Positions 21,810 to 30,818 of a DNA stretch of 46,505 nucleotides are shown piece after piece. The first letter of the stretch is position 1; each line of letters starts with the position of its first letter. Origin of the DNA: a virus; the IMG/VR virus record IMGVR_UViG_3300009168_000058, positions 1 through 46,505 of that record; one strand, given 5' to 3'. The translations under genes were made by a program, and so were the position numbers. The notes beneath the pieces were generated by a model that saw nothing but the letters and a program-made list of their open reading frames with translations, did no database searches and had not been told where the DNA came from.

Positions 21810-23534
21810 ATGAGTACAAAAAGTAAAAACGGCCGTCACTTTGGTCGAAAAGTTTCGCATTTTGGCAAGGACTTGCATGGACATGAAGTCAAAATATTTG
21901 GCAATACTACTGGAAAATATTTTCAGTGGGACAATGTAAATAATGAGCTAAATGTTAGTGGTGATTTTAACCCAACCGGTTACATAGGCAAGGAAGTTAT
22001 AATAGATGGGTTGGTTGACATAGCTGATAACCCTAATTATGACAATTCTGCAATAATAAATGCGGCGATTGCAGCAGCTCCGCATGGTGCAGTATTGAAA
22101 ATTACAAAAGCCGTAAAGGCTAATATAGAAATACTCAGAAGCAATATAACACTAAAAATGTACAGAGGAAACACGACATATGGTGTGTACGTGTATCCGT
22201 ATGACACTAGTAAACCAGCTTTATCCGTCGGCAACGGTAGTACGCTTGTAGAAAACATAGTATTAGAAGATATAAATATATATGGTACAAAAAATGAAGC
22301 AGATTCCAGTAGCCATGGCTTAAAAATAAATGGTGCATTGAGATGTATAATTAACAATGCCAAAATTGATGGCATGGGCGGCGATAATGTTCACATGACA
22401 TCCGGAACTAGAAGCACATCCTATATTTTTTACAACAACCTTATATCTGTTAATTGCAGAAAATCAGCCTTTTACGTGGAATACGGAAGCAATTACGTTA
22501 CTTCCACGTACCTCAACAATTGCGGAATACAAGGACACACAGCAACAAACGCAAAAGCTATGTATATCGGAACTAGCGTTCTATTGCATATGAATAATGC
22601 ATGGATACATGTTAGTGCAGATGATAAAGGAATACACAACTATGGCTCTCTAGTACTAACGAATGTAGACATAGACTCTGATGATTCTAGCTGGACTTTA
22701 GCCAAGAGCTATGGTTCTACTAGACCAACGATACGTGGCCTATTTAGCATGGATGGCTATCATAAAAATTCGGCTGATTTAAAACACAGAATATCAGGAA
22801 GTTTTTTCATATCATATAAGTCTACTTTATTTGCCCCAGTGGTTTTGGGACAAATTTATTTGAATGAGTACGACCCATCCACTGCGGACGAATACGCAGC
22901 CTCCGAAGATTACAAGATATCACGGTCTGGCGATAGAATAACCATAACTGCGGATGGGAAAGGCTGTTATTGGGATGGTGGAGACGAAAATTTCAAAGCT
23001 ACAAATTTTACAGCTGGGACAACAAGCGCAGCCGGAACGGCAACATTTTATGGCGCTACATCTGGAAAAAAATTCACATGGGATGGAGCAACAGATACGC
23101 TGAAATTGGATGGGCAACTTACAGTTGGAGTAAATGATACAGGATATGATGTTAAGTTGTTCGGTGCGACAGCAGGAAAATACTGGCTGTGGGACGAATC
23201 CGCTGATTCGATGATTGTTGTTGGAGGTACTATGTTTAGCGGACAAGTAACGGTTGGAGAAGACGGAATAGGCCATGACGTAATTTTCTATGGAGACACA
23301 GCCGGTTGCAATGCCATGTGGGATCAATCAGAAGACCAATTTAAAATTACTGGCCCGGCAGATGTGCCTGGGTTGAGATTGGCAGGAGAAGGAAGTTTTA
23401 GCCCGGCCGCATTTGCAGCAGAAGGATTAGCATGGGCAGACGGAGGAGCGCCGGCATTTGTTGCAGACCAAAAATATCTTATTATAGATTATGCAGGCAC
23501 ATTATACAGAATACCTGTATTTGCAAATGCATAA
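21810..23534 (+). CDS. Spike or head-fibre protein with right-handed beta-helix, 574 residues
   Basis: N-terminal 30 residues bear a short repeat (GHEVKIFGNTTGKYFQWDNVNNEL). The middle, about residues 50-320, is a pectate-lyase type beta-helix (alternating N/V/I ladders such as TLVENIVLEDINIYGTKN; HGLKINGALRCIINNAKIDG). The C-terminal third repeats the first motif three times (FYGATSGKKFTWDGATDTL; KLFGATAGKYWLWDESADS; IFYGDTAGCNAMWDQSEDQ). Such proteins bind or cut cell-surface glycans. Its place right after the capsid gene would also suit a head fibre. No catalytic residues can be assigned. Confidence 0.75.
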   Translation: MSTKSKNGRHFGRKVSHFGKDLHGHEVKIFGNTTGKYFQWDNVNNELNVSGDFNPTGYIGKEVIIDGLVDIADNPNYDNSAIINAAIAAAPHGAVLKITKAVKANIEILRSNITLKMYRGNTTYGVYVYPYDTSKPALSVGNGSTLVENIVLEDINIYGTKNEADSSSHGLKINGALRCIINNAKIDGMGGDNVHMTSGTRSTSYIFYNNLISVNCRKSAFYVEYGSNYVTSTYLNNCGIQGHTATNAKAMYIGTSVLLHMNNAWIHVSADDKGIHNYGSLVLTNVDIDSDDSSWTLAKSYGSTRPTIRGLFSMDGYHKNSADLKHRISGSFFISYKSTLFAPVVLGQIYLNEYDPSTADEYAASEDYKISRSGDRITITADGKGCYWDGGDENFKATNFTAGTTSAAGTATFYGATSGKKFTWDGATDTLKLDGQLTVGVNDTGYDVKLFGATAGKYWLWDESADSMIVVGGTMFSGQVTVGEDGIGHDVIFYGDTAGCNAMWDQSEDQFKITGPADVPGLRLAGEGSFSPAAFAAEGLAWADGGAPAFVADQKYLIIDYAGTLYRIPVFANA

Positions 23535-23551
23535 AAAATAAAATAAATTTT

Positions 23552-23608
23552 GCAATAGATGAGTAGGTTTTGAATTCCTCTAGAATATTTTTCCTACTCA
23601 TTTATTGC
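23552..23608 (+). terminator. Long-stem hairpin after spike gene
   Basis: GCAATAGATGAGTAGG and CCTACTCATTTATTGC pair over 16 bp with one mismatch around a 25-nt AT-rich loop, followed by TTAAAAAAATAT. Likely terminator or mRNA-stabilising stem. Confidence 0.65.
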
Positions 23609-23633
23609 TTAAAAAAATATCGGAGGATGAAAA

Positions 23634-23840
23634 ATGAATTTACAAGAGAAAATTAAAGAATATAAGCAACAATTAACACAATTAGAGTTAAGAAGCAACA
23701 ACATAAGAACACAAATTGCTAATTTAAAACAGCAAGGAGAACACATAACAGCAGAAGGAAACAAATTGTTTGGTGCTATAGAAGTGTTAGAAATGCTATT
23801 AGTAGAAGAAAGTGGGGCCAACATGGATGAAAATAAATAG
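23634..23840 (+). CDS. Coiled-coil protein, 68 residues
   Basis: ATG 23634 after CGGAGGATG. Continuous heptads (LQEKIKEYKQQLTQLELRSNNIRTQIANLKQQ), then a hydrophobic helix (LFGAIEVLEMLLVEES). Probably a trimerising or adaptor peptide of the tail or head; its 3' end overlaps the next gene. Confidence 0.6.
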   Translation: MNLQEKIKEYKQQLTQLELRSNNIRTQIANLKQQGEHITAEGNKLFGAIEVLEMLLVEESGANMDENK

Positions 23841-24000
23841 CCCTGCTGACAATACAGAGAAATTTTTGTACTTAATCTTAAAAGAACTAAAGGAAATAAA
23901 AGAACTACTTAAAGGTGGTGGACCGATTGAAAATAAGCAAGATAATACCAACTCTAACGATAACAAACTGGTTAGCGTTCGCAAATCAGCCCGCAAATGA
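23827..24000 (+). CDS. Small virion-region protein, 57 residues
   Basis: Start at ATG 23827, overlapping the preceding gene. A helix (NTEKFLYLILKELKEIKELLKGG) is followed by a polar, basic tail. The next gene overlaps it from 23927 in another frame, so the two share 74 bp. Moderate support: the frame is open and starts well, but the ribosome site is weak. Confidence 0.45.
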   Translation: MKINSPADNTEKFLYLILKELKEIKELLKGGGPIENKQDNTNSNDNKLVSVRKSARK

Positions 24001-24883
24001 TGGGATAGAAGTTATTTCAGATAGTGCGAATGATACCGGCTATTGTACTATATGGGGTATAGATGGAACTGGCATATTATCTTATGAGACAATAACATTA
24101 AACGGAACAACAGCAGTAAGCACAATTAAAACAAATTGGACTTATATATATGCGGTTTTTCTTGGTAAATCTGGTGGCTCTAATATTAAAAGAGCTGTTG
24201 GAACAGTAACAATAAGAGAAGCAAGTGGAAATCTAGCAATTACTACTATTGCAGCAGGAAATTTTAATTCAGGAATGTTAATTTTGAATATTCCAGGTTG
24301 TGTATATGAATTTGAAAATACAACAGGGATAACATATAGATCAACATTTGAAGTACCAGCAACAAGCCTAACAGGTATAAAAGAAACTGGTAGAGCTTAT
24401 GTACAGGGATTGTGTGATAAATTTCCCTTGTCTATTATAAGCGACAATACAGGTGCAACAGTGCAAGTAACAGTATATACAGAGTTAGGACAATTACCTA
24501 AGAAAAACTCTGACACTATATTATCATCAGCCGTGGACAGTATAGATATAGCGAAAATAAGCAAAGGAAGTTATTTGAACGCAGCTACTACAGGCATAAG
24601 CGCAGTAACAGCAACGACAACAAGCAACGAAATAAATGCAAGTGGATATAATACAGTGTTAATAGAAGCAAGTATATCAGTAGCTGTAAAGAATTGGACT
24701 TTTAAGATTCAAGGGTGCTTTGTTAGTGCCGGAACTTTTATAGATATTTTAGATATGAGCTACCAAACAAATGTATCTAAAATATTTATGTTCAAAGGAA
24801 TTCCGGACTATATTAAGATCGTGGCAACAGAAGACGAGGATGGGGCAACAGTTAGCGTAAAAGCGCAACTGCTAAACACATAG
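23927..24883 (+). CDS. Beta-rich structural protein, about 318 residues
   Basis: I favour TTG 23927 (AAAGGTGG at 23911-23918); GTG 23915 is an alternative. The protein is rich in T, S, G, I and N (VISDSANDTGYCTIWGIDGTGI; ATTTSNEINASGYNTVLIEASISVAVKNW), with a C-terminal jelly-roll-like part (FKIQGCFVSAGTFIDILDMS). No named family. Probably a spike, fibre or decoration component, as neighbours are virion genes. Confidence 0.6.
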   Translation: MKISKIIPTLTITNWLAFANQPANDGIEVISDSANDTGYCTIWGIDGTGILSYETITLNGTTAVSTIKTNWTYIYAVFLGKSGGSNIKRAVGTVTIREASGNLAITTIAAGNFNSGMLILNIPGCVYEFENTTGITYRSTFEVPATSLTGIKETGRAYVQGLCDKFPLSIISDNTGATVQVTVYTELGQLPKKNSDTILSSAVDSIDIAKISKGSYLNAATTGISAVTATTTSNEINASGYNTVLIEASISVAVKNWTFKIQGCFVSAGTFIDILDMSYQTNVSKIFMFKGIPDYIKIVATEDEDGATVSVKAQLLNT

Positions 24884-24891
24884 GAGGGCGT

Positions 24892-25146
24892 ATGATTAAT
24901 CAAAAATTGTTAGGAACATTAGGCTACCATGGTGGGAAATACATAACAACAACAAGTGCAACAACGCCCGACAATGGTAAAAAGTTTTTTGCAATACAAG
25001 CTATTACAGACACTGTAATTAACCAAGTTTCCGGGAATATAAATGTTGCAAGTATCAGTCTGAGCGCTGGAATCACAATATATGGAGAGTGGACAAGCAT
25101 AACGCTAACATCCGGGAGTGTTATTGCTTATCAAGTCGTTGATTAA
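24892..25146 (+). CDS. Small beta protein, 84 residues
   Basis: ATG 24892 after GGAGGGCGT. Short repeated strands (KKFFAIQAITDTVINQVSGNIN...ITIYGEWTSITLTSGSVIAYQ), a pattern common in small phage head or tail-adaptor proteins. Overlaps the next start by 1 bp (TAATG). No named family. Confidence 0.6.
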   Translation: MINQKLLGTLGYHGGKYITTTSATTPDNGKKFFAIQAITDTVINQVSGNINVASISLSAGITIYGEWTSITLTSGSVIAYQVVD

Positions 25147-25988
25147 TGTTAGGTTTAGGACTTGGGATAAATAAAATAAGCAAAATAACACACAGTGTTT
25201 CAAATCCAGACTTAATCTTAGATAATATTTCGGGGGCAAAACTTGCATTTTCACTACATAAACTTTATAAAGATTATGCTGGAAACTGCTTAAAAGTTCG
25301 AAGAAGTAGTGACAATGCAACGCAAGACATAGGATTTACACTGAGTAATTACGTTGATTCGTCTGCAATAGCTTTATTTTGCAGTGGTACGGATGGATTT
25401 ATAGATACTTGGTATAACCAATATCCCGGGGGCAATAATGCAACACAAGCAAGCACAGCTAATCAACCCAAAATATGCAGTTCTGGAACGTTTATAAATG
25501 ATGGAATTTTATTTAATGGAGCAGATAGTTTTTTAGTTATTAGCAAGTATGCAGACATAAACATAACTACTAGCCCACTTGCTATTTATGCAAGCCATGC
25601 AAATACGACTAGTACGGCCGGATATGTAATTACTTGTAATACAGACAATTATAACACTCAGCAATACGGAGTAAGATATAGTTCAACAACATCATATTTT
25701 TACCTAGCAGACTCTATTAAGGTTCAAGGGGCGATTAATAGTGGTAATAATTTATTATTTGTTTGGAAAAGCACAAGCGCAAGCCAAACAAAAATAAAAA
25801 ATGACAATGGAGAGCTTACAGGAACGAATTCCAGTAATTTGTCACAAAGAAATTTTGTTGTGATAGGAGCAAGAAGCAACAATGCCACAGCAACAAGTTT
25901 TTCTAATTTTTTCGCAGGCAATTTAAAGACAGTTATTATTTTTAATACAGATGTAGAAAGCGAATTAACTGATTTGCAAAATTATTAA
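25146..25988 (+). CDS. Glycan-binding virion protein, arabinofuranosidase/LamG-like, 280 residues
   Basis: Contains the typical pattern of phage proteins with an alpha-L-arabinofuranosidase B-like or concanavalin-type fold: LAFSLHKLYKDYAGNCLKVRRSSDNATQDIGF (in outline), FIDTWYNQYPGGNNATQASTANQP and a LamG-like end (NNLLFVWKSTSASQTKIKNDN...GARSNNATATSFSNFFAGNLKTVII). It probably binds cell-wall sugars; no catalytic acid can be assigned. ATG overlaps the stop of the 84-residue gene. Confidence 0.72.
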   Translation: MLGLGLGINKISKITHSVSNPDLILDNISGAKLAFSLHKLYKDYAGNCLKVRRSSDNATQDIGFTLSNYVDSSAIALFCSGTDGFIDTWYNQYPGGNNATQASTANQPKICSSGTFINDGILFNGADSFLVISKYADINITTSPLAIYASHANTTSTAGYVITCNTDNYNTQQYGVRYSSTTSYFYLADSIKVQGAINSGNNLLFVWKSTSASQTKIKNDNGELTGTNSSNLSQRNFVVIGARSNNATATSFSNFFAGNLKTVIIFNTDVESELTDLQNY

Positions 25989-26002
25989 CAGAGGTAAAAA
26001 AA

Positions 26003-26644
26003 ATGGCTACAATAGCAGAAATAATCACATATGCAAAAAGAAAAAAATATAGTTCTGAATCGGACGCGAATTTAATGATTGACTTAAATACAATCCAGGA
26101 CGAAATATATCTACAACTCAAGGAATATGAGACATTCGGCAGCTATAGCATAAAAGAAAATACAAGCGTAGTTAGTCAACTCGAATACTCCATGGCAACA
26201 GATCAGAAATGGGAGAATACTTTTTTAGTCAGAATGTCGGAAGATACAACAGAAGAAAATTGGTATGTATTTGAATTTACAGGAGAAAAAGAAAGTATCG
26301 ATTATGATTACAAGTGGCAAAGACAAACAGCTTCTAAGATTGCCTTATATGTAAATGGACAAGCAGTCCAAACAGCAGGTCTGACAATACAATTTTACTA
26401 CAACAAAACTCCTACAGCTATTACAGCAACAAGCCAAACTCCGGATTTAGAATTAAGATATCATAATTTATATAAATACGCCCTAATACAGTCCATATGC
26501 GAGCAAGGAGACAACCCGGACATAGAACTAGCAAACCTGTATAAGCAGAAATATTTTGAATTTTTAGATTTTGTTAAAACAGATTTAAGTCAGAAATCAA
26601 ATTCATTGCCATATCAAGCCAATCAGAAAAGGGAAGATTTTTAA
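26003..26644 (+). CDS. Head-completion / tail accessory protein, P22 gp4-like, 213 residues
   Basis: ATG 26003 after AGAGGTAAA. Helical start (IAEIITYAKRKKYSSESDANLMIDLNTIQDEIYLQL), a central beta part with KIALYVNGQAVQTAG, and the conserved end ELRYHNLYKYALIQSICEQGDNPDIELANLYKQKYFEF typical of gp4-like connectors. It would form the ring under the portal. The stop overlaps the next start by 1 bp. Family call from pattern and position. Confidence 0.7.
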   Translation: MATIAEIITYAKRKKYSSESDANLMIDLNTIQDEIYLQLKEYETFGSYSIKENTSVVSQLEYSMATDQKWENTFLVRMSEDTTEENWYVFEFTGEKESIDYDYKWQRQTASKIALYVNGQAVQTAGLTIQFYYNKTPTAITATSQTPDLELRYHNLYKYALIQSICEQGDNPDIELANLYKQKYFEFLDFVKTDLSQKSNSLPYQANQKREDF

Positions 26645-28056
26645 TGCCAAGTTTATATAATCAAATTAACTTCAAAAGTAAGCAATTTAATCATTTTGGA
26701 GATGGCCTAAATAGCTTTACATCTCCACTGTATCTGAAGCCAAGCGAAGCCAGTTATTCCAAAAATATGTTTTGCGAATACTATCCAGAGATTAGGACAA
26801 GATACGGTTTATATCCATATGCTACTCCTTTGGCAAGCATATATGGAGCAGGTTCTAGGCTCTTTAACGCTTTGCACGTCTTAAACACAACGATTTGGCA
26901 AACATGGAATGCAAATACTAGTAGCTGGGATAATGTACAAACAGGATTAACGGCCACAAGATGTACATTTATAGATTTTATGACATCTAGTAAAAACTAT
27001 ACATATTTTTCGAATATTCTGCAACACAGGGTTTGGGATGGTGCAGCGATAACAAGTGTTACAGCCCCACTGACTAGATTTTTAGCAGTTGATGACTACA
27101 GAATGTATGCAGGACTAGATTTTAAAATATATTGGACGGATTTGAGCGACCCGACTAATTGGAGTACCGGAGAAGCTTCAAATTTGGTTATTGCAGGCGC
27201 GAAGGGCTCAATAAACGCAATAACAAAATTTGGGCAAGACCAAGTAATTGCATTCACGGACAAATCTATGCATGTGCTTTATGGAGATGACCCGGATAAT
27301 TTTCAACTTCTTGACCCAATTTATGCTGGTTGCCTTGGACAAGAAGCCATGGCGGAATTGGATGGAGTATTATATTTTTTAGACAATAGAAATATAAAGA
27401 TGTATGCGGGCGGAAACCCTGTTATAATGCCAAATTCTGAAAAAATACAATACTATCTAGATAGAATGTATGTTAAACCAAATTCGCAGGTATATACACA
27501 TGTTATGGCTAGCTTTGGCAAATATTTATTATTATCAATCCCTTATTCATCCAGTACGCAAAACGATATGACATTTGTATATGACACTATACTCCAACGC
27601 TGGGATATGTGGTATTTTGGATTTAGAAATTTTACAGAAATCCAAGATACAAACAATAGATGGTTAATTGGTATAGGGACAAACGAATATATATATTCGC
27701 TTTTTAACATATCCATAACACAAGATAACAACGAAACCGGAATAGCTTGGGAGCATATTACCGGAACATTTAATTTTGGAACACTTAGCAGCAAAAAAGT
27801 GTTAAGTGCTATTTGGGTGCACTTTTATTATTTACTAGAAGACGCAGAAACAGACTATTTTAAATTAGACTACATGGATGGAAACGGAGCATACACAAAT
27901 ATAAAAATATTTAGTAGTTCCAGCTCAGATCAGATTATAAAGGTAGACGTGCCAAACAATGTAATATGTGATTCAAACTTTTTTAAATTAAAATTTTACG
28001 GAGTCGGACAAGTAAAACTAAAAGGTTATGAATTAGAATATAGGGTGAAGTCATGA
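26644..28056 (+). CDS. Tail hub / DNA-stabilisation protein, P22 gp10-like, 470 residues
   Basis: ATG 26644. Opens with a segment that lists positions of parameters (YLKPSEASYSKNMFCEYYPEIRTRYGLYPYATPL), followed by repeated beta blades (WDGAAITSVTAPLTRFLAVDDYRMYAGLDFKIYW; ITKFGQDQVIAFTDKSMHVLYGD; LDNRNIKMYAGGNPVIM), as in gp10-like beta-propeller hub proteins of podoviruses. C-terminal half has more strands. It follows the gp4-like gene, the same order as in P22 relatives. Confidence 0.75.
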   Translation: MPSLYNQINFKSKQFNHFGDGLNSFTSPLYLKPSEASYSKNMFCEYYPEIRTRYGLYPYATPLASIYGAGSRLFNALHVLNTTIWQTWNANTSSWDNVQTGLTATRCTFIDFMTSSKNYTYFSNILQHRVWDGAAITSVTAPLTRFLAVDDYRMYAGLDFKIYWTDLSDPTNWSTGEASNLVIAGAKGSINAITKFGQDQVIAFTDKSMHVLYGDDPDNFQLLDPIYAGCLGQEAMAELDGVLYFLDNRNIKMYAGGNPVIMPNSEKIQYYLDRMYVKPNSQVYTHVMASFGKYLLLSIPYSSSTQNDMTFVYDTILQRWDMWYFGFRNFTEIQDTNNRWLIGIGTNEYIYSLFNISITQDNNETGIAWEHITGTFNFGTLSSKKVLSAIWVHFYYLLEDAETDYFKLDYMDGNGAYTNIKIFSSSSSDQIIKVDVPNNVICDSNFFKLKFYGVGQVKLKGYELEYRVKS

Positions 28057-28535
28057 AATGGATAAATATTCCCCCAGAAACAATAACAACAATTCAAGAC
28101 TTAATAATAAATCTAAATAAAAAATTAAGAATGGCCTTTAATTCTATTGAATCTTCCTCTAATAAATCTGTAAATGCGACAGATTTTACGGTAAACGAAT
28201 CTATTTCAGCAGGGGCAACGGTAGAGAAAGAAATAACAATAGGAAATGGCTATACAAACGGTAATTTAATCTTGAAAGTAGCTTCTAACTATGGTTATAA
28301 CATTCTTTTTAATACAATAGAAAATGGCTGCATTTTGCAAAATGGCAACACCATAAATGCTTATCAGGTTGAAGGTTATTTATTTCCAGGCAGTGCTGGA
28401 AGTACGCTTGGTGCTTATATACAGTTAAATTCTATTTATATTTCAGGAGATAAGATAAAAATTAAACTTTCCAACACTGACACATCCGCACACACTTGTG
28501 TTATTGTTGCTTGTGTATGGCAAGTTTTTAAATAG
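28053..28535 (+). CDS. Small virion protein with helical start and jelly-roll end, 160 residues
   Basis: ATG 28053 overlaps the gp10-like gene by 4 bp. Residues 1-45 are helical (TITTIQDLIINLNKKLRMAFNSIESS), the rest beta-rich (ITIGNGYTNGNLILKVASNYGYNILF; GSTLGAYIQLNSIYISGDKIKIKLS). It may be a plug, needle knob or capping protein at the tail tip. No clear family. Confidence 0.55.
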   Translation: MKWINIPPETITTIQDLIINLNKKLRMAFNSIESSSNKSVNATDFTVNESISAGATVEKEITIGNGYTNGNLILKVASNYGYNILFNTIENGCILQNGNTINAYQVEGYLFPGSAGSTLGAYIQLNSIYISGDKIKIKLSNTDTSAHTCVIVACVWQVFK

Positions 28536-28544
28536 AGGTGAAAT

Positions 28545-30044
28545 ATGGCTACAAAACTATATAATCTTAATACAGATTATCAAGCTCTTATAAATGCTGA
28601 AAAAGCTAAAGGGGCGGCAGCGAGTCAGACAGACATAGATAAATGGACAGCAGCAAGACAGACTAAAATTGCAGATAACCCAAGCATGCAAAGTCAATGG
28701 AAATTAAGTAACTTAGCTGAAAGTCAAAAAAGTACCTTGGCAACACCTACTTTTAGGGAGTATATTACAGGCGGTGGACTTACAGGCGACAAAAAATATG
28801 AACTTAGCAATATTGGCTCTACTCCTACAATAAATGGAATTGCCGTAGACCCCAAGGCATACGGAATGCAACTTGTAAATGGTTCTTGGACTGGAACACA
28901 AGACCAGTACAATAATTTATTAGCACCACTTGATAAATTAAATGCAAATCAAGCAACATCCAAACAATCCTTAGTGCCAACAACTCAAGATACTCCTTAT
29001 TCAAGTGCACTAAACGACCAACTTATGAGACTTATGAGCTATACGCCTTTTAACTATGACTCTACACAAGACGCAGCACTAAAAACAGCTCAAACACAAG
29101 CAAGTAATACAGCGATAGAAGCAGTGCAGAAAGCAGCAGCAAGAAGAAATATGCTATATAGCGATAGTACGAATAATGCAGCAGCACAAGCAGCAGCACA
29201 AGCAGCGATAAACCTTGTGCCTACATATAGACAACAAGCACTAGACCAATACAATACAAATCTTGGAGCAGAACAGCAAAAATTGTCAAACTTGCAACTG
29301 CTTGATGAAACAAGATACGGAAGAGGACAAGATACCTTTGCAAATAAAGTCGTAGAGGCTGGATTGACCGGAAATTGGGGAGACCTAAGAACCATGGACG
29401 GTTCTAATATAGACATGGCTAAAGAACAACAAAGCTGGAATCAAATGTATCAAAATAAAACTTTTGATTATCAGAAAACAAGAGATACAGTATCAGACTT
29501 ACAATTTGGACAACAATACCAATTAGAACTTGATAATTTTTTATGGAACAAATCAGCTAATAATCCTAATGTGCAACGGCAGATACTAGAGAATAAAGTA
29601 TTGGATACCGAACTAGATTATTTAGCCCCAGCAAAACAAGCCGAACTTGCCAAATTGTGGCAAGATGTTGAGGCTGGTAAAATAAGCATGGATACAGCAA
29701 AGAAGAACATAGAAGCCTTGCAGGCAGAAATAGAAAACACAAAAGCAAATACAGGACTAACAAAAGCAAATACAACGGCTACAAAAGAAAAGACAAGCCA
29801 ACTTAAAAACCAAGGTACATCAAGTACTGCTAGTACATTAACTTACAAAGAAGCAGATACAACATTTGTTAACAAAGTAGCTGGAAGCAGCGCAATAAAA
29901 AGCAACTCCAAGGAGCAAAAGAAAAAAGCAGCAGCAGAATTTTTACGACTATACAATAGCGGTGTCAGTCCAGCGTTTTTATATCAATTATCCATCAAGT
30001 ATAGTTTTGACTTGCCTGATGATATAGAAAAAACTTTGACATAG
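28545..30044 (+). CDS. Internal / ejection protein, 499 residues
   Basis: ATG 28545 after AGAGGTGAAA. Rich in Q, A, N and T, and helical throughout: LKTAQTQASNTAIEAVQKAAARR; AAAQAAAQAAINLVPTYRQQALDQ; LAKLWQDVEAGKISMDTAKKNIEALQAEIENTKAN in outline. This is the look of P22 gp7/gp20-type proteins that are packed in the head and ejected to form the trans-envelope conduit. It precedes a cell-wall peptidase and the giant ejection protein, supporting that role. Confidence 0.68.
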   Translation: MATKLYNLNTDYQALINAEKAKGAAASQTDIDKWTAARQTKIADNPSMQSQWKLSNLAESQKSTLATPTFREYITGGGLTGDKKYELSNIGSTPTINGIAVDPKAYGMQLVNGSWTGTQDQYNNLLAPLDKLNANQATSKQSLVPTTQDTPYSSALNDQLMRLMSYTPFNYDSTQDAALKTAQTQASNTAIEAVQKAAARRNMLYSDSTNNAAAQAAAQAAINLVPTYRQQALDQYNTNLGAEQQKLSNLQLLDETRYGRGQDTFANKVVEAGLTGNWGDLRTMDGSNIDMAKEQQSWNQMYQNKTFDYQKTRDTVSDLQFGQQYQLELDNFLWNKSANNPNVQRQILENKVLDTELDYLAPAKQAELAKLWQDVEAGKISMDTAKKNIEALQAEIENTKANTGLTKANTTATKEKTSQLKNQGTSSTASTLTYKEADTTFVNKVAGSSAIKSNSKEQKKKAAAEFLRLYNSGVSPAFLYQLSIKYSFDLPDDIEKTLT

Positions 30045-30055
30045 TAGGTGTGATT

Positions 30056-30817
30056 ATGCTAAATAATTTAATGCAAAACGATACTATAACAAAAATAAAA
30101 GAAATGCAGCAAATAAGAAGAGAAAGAGTTAACAATATCATTACTCAACAAAACATAAATAAACCCTTGCAAATACAGCAACAACCTATAAACAATATAA
30201 ATCCTCCTACAATGCAAAATAATCAAAGTAAATTAAATAACTCATATTTTTCTACTGATTTGCAAAAAAATAAAATAAATAGCATTCTTGGCTCAAATAA
30301 AAGTAATATAAGCCAAGGCATTAATATGAGTCAAAATATTGTCGCAAATCAAAACAATACCACTCAAGACATGTTAAGTAGATTAAGAAGCATAAATAAT
30401 CAATCTCAAACAAGTTTTGGCGATAATTACAATAATGAAAATATAAATAAATCTGCAATATTGCAGGAAGGGCAAAAATATATAGGCACTAAGTATGTAT
30501 GGGGCGGAAACAATCTTTCGAAAGGCGTAGATTGTAGTGGATTGACTCAGCAATTATTTAAACAGCAAGGTATAAAATTACCAAGGACAGCCGCAGAACA
30601 ATCAAAAGGCGGAAAAACTGTTAATTACTCAGACTTGCAACCTGGCGATCTTGTATTTTTTAATACAATAGAAGGAAATAACAAGGAAGTTGACCATGTC
30701 GGAATATATCAGGGAAATGGACAAATGTTACATGCAAGCAGCTCTAAAGGCGTAAAAATAGAAGACTTTACGAAAAAGTATTGGCAATCCAAACTTGTTA
30801 AAGCAAAGAGGTATTAA
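30056..30817 (+). CDS. NlpC/P60 peptidoglycan hydrolase, virion-associated, 253 residues
   Basis: ATG 30056, 5 nt after TAGGTG. The first 130 residues are Q/N-rich and flexible; the C-terminal domain is NlpC/P60: KYIGTKYVWGGN, GVDCSGLTQQLF (Cys160 nucleophile), DHVGIYQGN (His214) and LHASSS (His226). It cuts peptidoglycan stem peptides, here probably to let DNA pass during entry since it lies among ejection genes and far from the lysis amidase. The start of the next gene follows by 1 bp. Confidence 0.85.
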   Translation: MLNNLMQNDTITKIKEMQQIRRERVNNIITQQNINKPLQIQQQPINNINPPTMQNNQSKLNNSYFSTDLQKNKINSILGSNKSNISQGINMSQNIVANQNNTTQDMLSRLRSINNQSQTSFGDNYNNENINKSAILQEGQKYIGTKYVWGGNNLSKGVDCSGLTQQLFKQQGIKLPRTAAEQSKGGKTVNYSDLQPGDLVFFNTIEGNNKEVDHVGIYQGNGQMLHASSSKGVKIEDFTKKYWQSKLVKAKRY

Positions 30818-30818
30818 G

